This document shows positions 13,301 through 22,877 of a stretch of 64,000 bases of DNA, piece by piece. This DNA comes from Oxytricha trifallax (lineage: Eukaryota > Ciliophora > Spirotrichea > Sporadotrichida > Oxytrichidae). Each line of letters opens with the position of its first letter. Positions within the stretch are counted from its first letter, which is position 1. Made by a program: the position numbers and the translations under genes. The notes beneath the pieces are model-generated. The model did no database searches and was not told the DNA's origin. It saw nothing but the letters and a program-made list of their open reading frames with translations. The DNA lies in NCBI GenBank assembly GCA_000711775.1, contig ARYC01001384.1, forward strand, positions 42,614-106,613, read 5' to 3'.

Positions 13301-16300
13301 CGATAATATATTAAATTTTAACATGAAGTTATTAATTCAAATAAATCTAAATCTAATTGAATTTTTATATCAGAATTGATTCTAAAAAAAATGATGCTAT
13401 TCAATATTTCCTAAACTATTTTTTAAATTATCATATACTTGGTTGATTAGAAGAAAATATAATTAACTTAGAGAAAATATTTGCAAAATAATTTTATTAT
13501 AATCTTTTTAAAATACTGTTATATTCATTACGTTTCAACAATATGCGACTAAAATTAAAATGAAGAATTTGATTTAAGATATTTATTTTTAGTTAAAATT
13601 TTATATTAAATTTAGTATCGAAATCTAAACCTTAAAACTTTTAATTGATTTATTCATTTAGACATATATTTTTAAATTCAATTTCTTTTTCATTTTTAAT
13701 TTTTCATAGCATAATATAAATTTATTATTCAAATTTTCAATAGCTTACTATTTAATTTAATTATTATAGATTGCATAACATTGCTTTAGCTAATTTTAAC
13801 ATGGAATTTTTTTAAGAAAAAATTGGCTTAAACCCATAAATATTTAAATATAATGTGATTCATAACTTAAATTTAAAGGAGATTTCTGAACAAGTACTCC
13901 TATGTCTTGGTTGATGGGATACGCTGGATTTGTGCTATAATAGATATACCCACATAGTAAACCAGTGTTTATAGTTATGAATCTAAAGTATTATTTTAGA
14001 TATATCTACATAAATAATAAAAAATGCTATTATTAAATTACTTATTCTATTTTTAATATCAAAATTTGAGAGTAAAATTCAATAAATTAAACTAAGTTTG
14101 AAATAAAAAATTACTACTATAATAGGTGAACGATAATTAAACTCCAAGGTTAGCTCCATAGAATAACTAAAATTAGAGAGATATAGATATTTTGATATAA
14201 AATATAATTATTATTACAATAATAAGAATAAAATAATAAATTTAAAGATATTTTTAATATTTTTAGTTAGATTAATGTCGATTTTCTATTATAATCTAAT
14301 AAACAAAATTTAGTTTTTCTTTCATTAATTATAATAATTTGGTAAGGTTATTTTTCACTTATAAGTTTTTGGAAACAAATAAATTAAAACTTAAAGCTAG
14401 AATAGTTCAAACAATATTATAATTTATTATAAGCTATAACTAATATTATATTCTCAGCAGTGATTTTAGTATAACGAATAATAAAAGATATCATAAAGAT
14501 CTTTCATTAGTTTAAATAAATTAATAAAAATTTATAGACCTTCTTAATCTTAAGTATTATGAAACACGAAGCTCCTCCAAAATTATATATAATTTATAAT
14601 ATAACTTTCAAAAAAAATTTAGAGTCAGACTAACATCAATAATTTATATTTATTTACTTTTTTTTACCTTTCTTTTTCATTTAATATTTTTACATGTTCA
14701 GTAATATTTTCACTTGATAATATTTATTAATTTTGATTAAAAACTTTAAAATGTATTGATATTATAGCAATATTAAATTTAATATTCATCCTCAAATGTT
14801 TTTTGTATTGTTCCTGTCTAATTAAAATCTATGACTCCTATTACAGACAATCAATTAATAAATTTGCCAAATAAATAATTTCAATAATTCATAATTTAAG
14901 ATAGATAACATTTTGAATTTTGTTTGTAATTAGAAAAAATGAAGATATAATATTAAATGAAGAGCCTTCAAATATACCGATTCCTATTTGTTTAGCAACA
15001 CAATCAAATAAATTTTAATCATATTTTATCCTCAAAAATTGTAATTATAAATAATTTATTCACTAATTATACGAGATATTTTTCATAAGTATATCATTGT
15101 GATTACAGTTTTCCATAGATGTTTTAAAAAATATTTATAGATTAATCTACAAAATATATAATTTAATATTCATTGAAATTTTTTAAAAAATTTATATTTA
15201 GTAAATTTAAAATTAATTGGATTTTCTCTAAAGCACATAATTTTTTGTTCATATTTAATATTAATACCATATAATTTTTAATCTAATTTTACTGTCTATT
15301 TAGTTCTATTATATAAATATAACTTAAATATTAAAATTTTATAATCAATGTATATTCCAGAAGAGTACGACGATACTTAAACAAAAAATATTATAGGACT
15401 TTTTTTTAATTAATAATAATATTATTATATAAATTCATTTCCTATTATTATTTTTAATATCTTTAAAATATTTAAGTAAAGAACTATTAATAAATAACTT
15501 TTACATTAATAAATGGAGGGGAAGTTCCTGTCGATGTTTACGAAAAGCAATTTTTTCAGGGAAGTTTCCTGTTTAGTAAAATTTTATTCTGTTTTTATTA
15601 ATATATTCTTTTTTATTATTTTAATTTTTGACAACTCTAATCACCTTTAGTGATTTTTATTAACTTGGGATTCAAGCAATTTGACATACTATTCATGAAG
15701 ATTTTCGGAGATCTACATATAAAACAATATTTTAATTATTATTTTCACTTTTTTTCTATTATTTTTTTTAGTAAGTTTAAGAAACAATATTTTACTATAT
15801 CTAAAGTTATTATTTTATAAATAATTTTATTTTATTATTAAAAGGTGTTTAGCTTATCCTAAATCCTCTTGCCATTAATGAGTTAGAAAATTAGTAATTA
15901 CAATATTTATATGTAATTAATAAAAATTATATATAAAAAATTTAGTTGAAATTAAATTTCCCCTCCCAAATAAATATAAAATTTATTAATTTTTACCTAA
16001 AAATGTTCTATTTAATTACTTGATTAAAAGCTCAATTTACAATTTAAAGATAAGAATTTCTTGCTATAAAAATAAATTCATCATACATAGTAAAATTATT
16101 TTATTATTTTTTTTATGTTTTTTGGGTAATGGCCCCCTGATGGGGCCGCTAAAATTTTTTTCTCTTTATCTAATTTAATGTTTTAAAAATGATTAAAACA
16201 TCAAAATAGCATTTTATAACAAATTAATTAGGCAAAAATGAATTTTTGAAGAAATCTAAAGCAACCCAGACCATATTAATATTTCAAATTAACTTTATAA

Positions 16301-19300
16301 AAACATTAGATTTTTAAAACATATTAACATTTTTTCTAATTAATTTAATGTATAATATTTTGGTAATTTCACTAATATAATTACTGATATAATGATTAAC
16401 TGTTATAATAGTATTAAATGCTTTTTTAAATGTTAATTTATAGATCATTACATCTCAAAGATTATGTTAAATGCTATTATAACAGTTAATCATTATATCA
16501 GTAATTATATTAGTGAAATTACCAAAATATTATACATTAAATTAATTAGAAAAAATGTTAATATGTTTTAAAAATCTAATGTTTTTATAAAGTTAATTTG
16601 AAATATTAATATGGTCTGGGTTGCTTTAGATTTCTTCAAAAATTCATTTTTGCCTAATTAATTTGTTATAAAATGCTATTTTGATGTTTTAATCATTTTT
16701 AAAACATTAAATTAGATAAAGAGAAAAAAATTTTAGCGGCCCCATCAGGGGGCCATTACTCTGTTTTTTTTAATTAACTTTATTAATCTTATTTTTTAAT
16801 TTTGAAAAATGAGAATTAATTAAATATTCCATTTTATTTTTTTAATATCATAAATTGATATTTATTAAACCTCAAAGCTTTTGCATGATCTATTTAAAAA
16901 AAGATTAGCTTCCTTATTTATAGAATAAAGTGCTACTAATCCGAAAAGCAATATAGTATATTGCATAGAAAAAGAGATTATTGCATTTGCACTAGAGTGA
17001 TATAGATTACTCTAAGACACTCTTTGGATAATTTTCTTAAAGTATTTAGGAAAATTTTTATACTGCCTGGTTTCGAAATGCCTTTTATGGTTCTCGTATA
17101 AATTTTATGCTTGTAGGATTTATGAATTTTCATTTTGCGAAAAAAATATTTATATGAATTTCCAAAGTTCTAATATTTAATTTAGCGATATCTTTTCTTT
17201 GGTTATTTTAATAGATATAAATCTAATATTACAAGGCCTTTTTATAAATTACTAGAGTAACCAAATAATTATAATAGTATTATATTTTAATTAACCTACT
17301 GAATCTTGAAAATAATAACTTTCTGGTTAAATTTGACTTAAATTTGATTTTAAAAAATAAGATTTTGTATATTTTTTGGATTTAACTAAATCTGTTGGCA
17401 TTGGAGTAATGATCCTGTAGCTTTTAACAGTTTTATTTAAAAAATATATATAAAGTTGAGATTGTGGATTAAATTTGATCTGTATTAATTTCTTTGAGAA
17501 GACCTACATATTATAAACTCAAAATGTTTTATAAATTCATCAATTTAAATCTAAAATGTAAATATTATCAAAAAGATTCACATTTCCTTATCAATTTATA
17601 TTAAAATAATTCTTGGAATATATCTCGTTTAAAGAATCATTATGATTCCTTGCCATAATAAAAACACTCAACTTACATATAAAAATTAATTATTAAAGTT
17701 AAATATTTATTTTAATTTAATATTTAATGATAATATATATGATTTTAATGGTGGTCTATTTATTGTAAAATAGCCCATAATTAAATGGTAAAGTAACATA
17801 TTAATTGAAGAGTTACTAAAAAATAAGATTCAAATATAAATGAAGCGTAATTAACCCACTTATAATGTAGCATAAGTTTATAATAATAAATCTCCTTAAT
17901 GATTATAATACATTTACACTATTTGCTGTCATCATAAGTCATGATGATAAGATAAATAATAAAATAAAGCCTTTTATTTTGGTAGCAATCATATAATTTT
18001 TAATTGGAAAATAAGTTTTTAAAAGCAGATAACTATTGAAGGTAATTAAATTAAGCTGAAAAAATACTTTGTAACAGTTATATGTAATATAAATCATATT
18101 AAGGAGCTTTAATATTAAAATAATCTGAAAAAAAATTATTTAATATTAACAAGGAAATATTAATGTCTAGTAAAATATGAATTTTAACTATCATGTGTTG
18201 TAATAGTAATTTTAAGAAAGTTTAATTTTTACTAGGAGGTTGTTTGCCTCCTTTAAGATTATTCATAATTCTTAAAAGAATTTGCTTTTCTTATAGTTGT
18301 GGTATTAGTTGATTATTTAAAAATTTAAACCCTAAATATAAATAACATGAGTACATGAACTTGCATATTTTTAATAAATAAATAAAACTGATAGAATTCT
18401 TTTGAGTTTAAAATAGAGTGATATCTTGTGTTAATCTCTGTTGGATGATCTTCATAATCTGAATATTTGTAATAAAATAGTATTTTAAATAATTTATATT
18501 TCATTGTCAATATAAAAATAAAGAATATTGGAAGAAGCCTGGAAATGTACCATTTATTCAAAACTTTTTAATTTTTAATGAACTATAATTTATTTCTAAT
18601 TATTTATATATTGCGGCAATTAACGCATAAATTGTATCCTAAGAAATTTTATGAAATTAAATTAAAGCTTCAATTCTTTAAACTAAAATTTTCAAAATAG
18701 CTTTTTTATTATCCCAATCATTATCTAAATATTATTTTATTTGCCTCACTCCATGATAAAGTTGTAAAATATTTATTATTATTAAAAGCATATAATTTTA
18801 GATAAGATCGCTCTTTGGCATCTTTTCTCTATATATTTTTAGTAACAACTCTCTCAATATCAATCGAAACTTTCAATTCTTCTAAAATCTCTCTTTGGAA
18901 AATAATTTAATTTGATTGTCAAGGAAGTATCAATTTTACTAGAAATATTAGAGATAAAAATACGATTATATATAATCGTTAATTTTTTAATTATTCTTAG
19001 TTTTTTTTTATCAAACACTAACCAATTTAATCAACTTCTTAAATGTATTCAACAAAAGTGCTCTTATCAACGTTAAATACACTAAGAATTAAGAATTATT
19101 AGTTAATTTAAATAAGGAATATTCATATTTATGGTACTTTTTCAAGTAACTTATATTTATTACGAAAATATTGTTAAAAATGATTTTAGATGTTAAAATT
19201 AATAATGTTAACGAATTTAGGTTGTTATAAGGTTTTGTGAATTTCCTTTGCTTATAAAAAATAATGCTCATTGGTTCCACATAATATAGAATGGGTTAGA

Positions 19301-22300
19301 TTTTCAACCCTATTTATTTTCATTAATTTTATTATTGTTATCCTTTTTCTATTTAACTTCAATATAATAATATTTCATCATCAAGAATGAGCTTCTAAAA
19401 TAACTATTTATTGTAAACTTGCTTTGTTCAAAAATAATAATAAATATAAATTTAGATTTAATAAATAATCTAATCTCTAAAAAAAATACTTTCCCCTTAT
19501 TTTAATATCACTGAAATATCCATAATTTTATTTTTAAAACTCTTGCAATTAAAGTAGAATGATATTTTTATAGAAAATTTGTATAAATTTTAGATTTCCA
19601 CATTTGAAAAGACAACAAAATGATGATGCAAAAATTTTAAATATATTTTTGCTTAAAACTTTAATTTTATCTTTATAATTAAAAAAATAGATAACAATCA
19701 GGTCGGCAGGTGGGTGGCAGCTTGCCCAACAGGAGAAGACGCCTGGCTCAAACCCCAGACCCGCCAACGGTTATTACCAGCGAAAGATCTTGGTCTTCTC
19801 TACTCAATCTTGTAATAGATATGAGGTGGCCTCACATATTCGACCTGACTCTGATCAAGGTCCTTCAATCGAGCAGTCTATATATACCCATGGATTTAAA
19901 TTTACCATTGTTCAATATTGATAAAATAAATCTGAAAAATACTTAACAGGCAGCCATGTGAAGTTGATGTTTGCAATGGAGCCACTATGTCTTGAGCATT
20001 TGTAATTTACTAAAAATTATCATAAAATCTAAAATTTATAATTATAACAATCCCCTGACCTTTAGTTTATACTAACTTACTTTACTAATTTAAAAAATAT
20101 AGAAGACTTTATGAGCGTAATAATTTAAAGAATATGACATATAATAAAATTGATTTTTACACAATGATTGGACTTTAGGAAATAAAAAAGACTAATACTA
20201 TGATAATATATAATATAAGCATTAAAATTTAGATTTCTTCAAAAAGAATTTTTAAAATTAATGGTATATTTTTCAATTTTTAAATAGATAATTTAATTAA
20301 ATTAACAAATTTAATGAGGTTTAATTGTGTATGAGGTGTATATTTTGTTATCTGGTAAATTGAATCTCACTACTCCTATATATTAAATAAAAAATTATCA
20401 TAATTACAAAATAATAAGAAGTTTTTTTATATTTACATTTATATAATAAGAAATATAAAAATTATTGGGTTGTGCCTGTCTAAATATTACACTTTTATCA
20501 GTAAAATTTCATTTAAAATATTCAAATATCTCTTCAAATTTGAGCTGAAAATCACTAAAAAGTAGAAAAAATAGTACTTATCAACTCTTAAGAAGAAATA
20601 AATGAATTTTTAACATAAAATTCACGTTTTTTTCTATTATTCCTAAAAGTGACAAATTTTGTTATATATAATAATCTTGATTGTAATATTAAAATATCAA
20701 ATTTCAAACCAAATAGTAAACACTATGAGTCAATCAATTTAAAAATACTTTTAATTTAATTATATAACTTTTTTAGGCAAAAATATTATAAAATAAATTT
20801 AAATCTATTATTAAAATTCTTGAAAGTTGATAAGAACTATTTTTATATAGTTTTATTAAAAATTTTAACTCAAATTTAATTAGTTAATGAATATTTTTTT
20901 AATAAATTATATTAAGAAGTGTGGTGATGAAAAAAGTACTCACAAATTTCTTATTTTATATCTTAAATAAATTTAAGAGTATATATAATTTTTAATTTAA
21001 GATACTCCAGTCTTTGTTTGTGGTAGTTTAATAACATCCTCATTTTTGTATAAAAACAATTTTTATAATAAATTTTAATGCTAATTTTCTTGATAGCTAT
21101 ATTTTCAGAATATATATTAAAAACATTATTTTTTAATAAAAGTATTTAAGGAATGCTTGCATTATTTTTATTTTGTTATTATTAGACTAACAACTTTTGA
21201 TTTAAAATTTCACAAGTTAAAACATTTTTTTCGTATTCCAATTTTAAAACAAGTAAACTATTTAATTTTACAGGTTTTATAAAAGTATACATAAATGCAA
21301 ATAAGTAAATATATAATGGTTCTAGAAAATTATGAAATGGAATTATCTTATCAAATATTTTTTAAAGTTTCCAAGTCACTATTACTGTATATAATTTGGC
21401 ATATAAGAAATAAATTATTAATATCTGGAAGAATTCTATAACCTATATTAATTATCGCTAGGGCACATTCTCAAATAACCTCTCTTTAAGTTTAGAAACT
21501 ACAATTAATTAAAAGACTACTATGTATATGGATCTTTATTTTAACAAAATAAACAATCTAAAAATAGCTTTTTAAGAATTTGCCCTTGTAACTAATATTA
21601 AAGGTGATATGTTCCCAGAAAATAATTTATTTCTTAGTCACTAAATTAATAAGGCAGTCAGAGTAGCTTTAAAATTTTCAAACATATTTATGAGATAATT
21701 TAAATTCAATATCCTTAAACCTATTAATTTTCATTTATTATGAATTTTTCGAATAGGTTATTATCAAACCTATAAATGAAATTCTTAATAAACTTTAAAT
21801 TTACTTCGATAAAATAATTTTACCTTATTTATTTTATAGAAGTGACAATTTTATACACCCCCCATGTTTAGATACTATTGCAAAGTTTAAAATGATAAAA
21901 TTTATAATTTACTTCACTTTATATAAAAAAATGATGATGTAATTTAAACATATAATGCAAAAATAAATATATGGAGTATTTTTAATTTCAAATAAATACT
22001 ATTAGTAATTATTTATTATATTTTATAATATCTTCAACAGAGAAAATCAAATACAAGCTTGAGCCTATTAGATGTAAAATCTTTAAATTTATTTAAAAAA
22101 CTTAAATTATTATTCTATTTTATCAAAATTTATAAAATTTAAATATATATTTATATACTATTCTATACATTGAATTTAAAATCATTAAGAATATTAATTA
22201 AAATGATGTACGATTTTTGCAGGGAAACCTTTTTAATCTATTCTCATTCCTTGCATTAAGAATTAAACAGGACTGGCTGTTAAATTGAGCTTGGCTATTG

Positions 22301-22843
22301 AAGTAACAGAATAGAACTAGATCATGTATACTTCCTCTAAACTCTTTAGATATATTATTTCAAAAGCATATAAATTTATTATTAATTTTAATCTGCAAAT
22401 TAAATGAATAGATTGAATTTTAATTAATTAGTTTATAAAGATTGTTTAAAATTCAATAAGAAATGTTTTATTAGTTTTCGGATTATTTCTACAAAGTTTC
22501 AATTCATAATAAAGTCTATTTTTAATTTTATTATGTTATTTTAAAATCAAAATGTGAAGTAAAGTTTAATCTCATCTATATAAAAACTATATTTACATAA
22601 ATAAACTAAAAAAAACCTTTGAATAACTAATTGACAAAAAGTTAAAAATTGCTCATTAATCTTATCCATAATTAACTATAAATAAAAGTTTCTTAATATT
22701 TTAGTATAGTAAATATTGATATTGTTTCATTGAATTTTTGATTAATAAATTTTATTACTGAATGAATATCCTTATCGAAAAAGAATGAGAAACTTAAGAT
22801 ATATAATAGCAATTGATAAGTTAAATTCAATAGCAAAATTAGA

Positions 22844-22877
<34 letters not shown>

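Larger units (their letters stand above)
2141..17597 (-). other. IES set of gene A, with pointers
   Basis: IES spans (one pointer copy included) and + strand pointers: 2141-2234 AAGTT; 2280-3317 TTTG; 3368-3559 AAACT; 3650-3898 GTAAA; 4052-4801 GAAAT; 4841-5352 TAA; 5460-5535 TA; 6229-6260 ATTT; 6386-6540 AATT; 6729-7583 TTACTT; about 7678-8031 AT (weak); 8087-8147 CCTGT; 8220-8916 ATTT; 9348-9740 CAAT (weak); 9783-9837 TTTAAAT; 9889-9939 TGCAATT; 10073-11756 ATT; 11844-13840 TATTT; 13990-14135 ATTA; 14170-14793 AAAT; 14845-14960 AGA; 15002-15342 AATCAA; 15375-17335 ACTTAAA; 17429-17453 AGTT; 17508-17597 ATATTA. Each was chosen because joining at the repeat keeps the frame. The three most N-terminal interruptions (about 17676-18390, 18477-22217, 22356-23070) have no pointer I trust. 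Apart from elements listed separately these spans are plain AT-rich DNA. Confidence 0.75.

Noticed and set aside
19549-19946. ORFs around the GC island at 19.7 kb (including GLGFEPG)
   Set aside because: Typical spurious reading of a tRNA-like B-box region; no conservation.
22218-22355. A second open frame (EFRGSIHD) in MDS 31
   Set aside because: A/B differences are conservative and synonymous only in the SLEEVY frame, and the other frame meets TGA in gene B.
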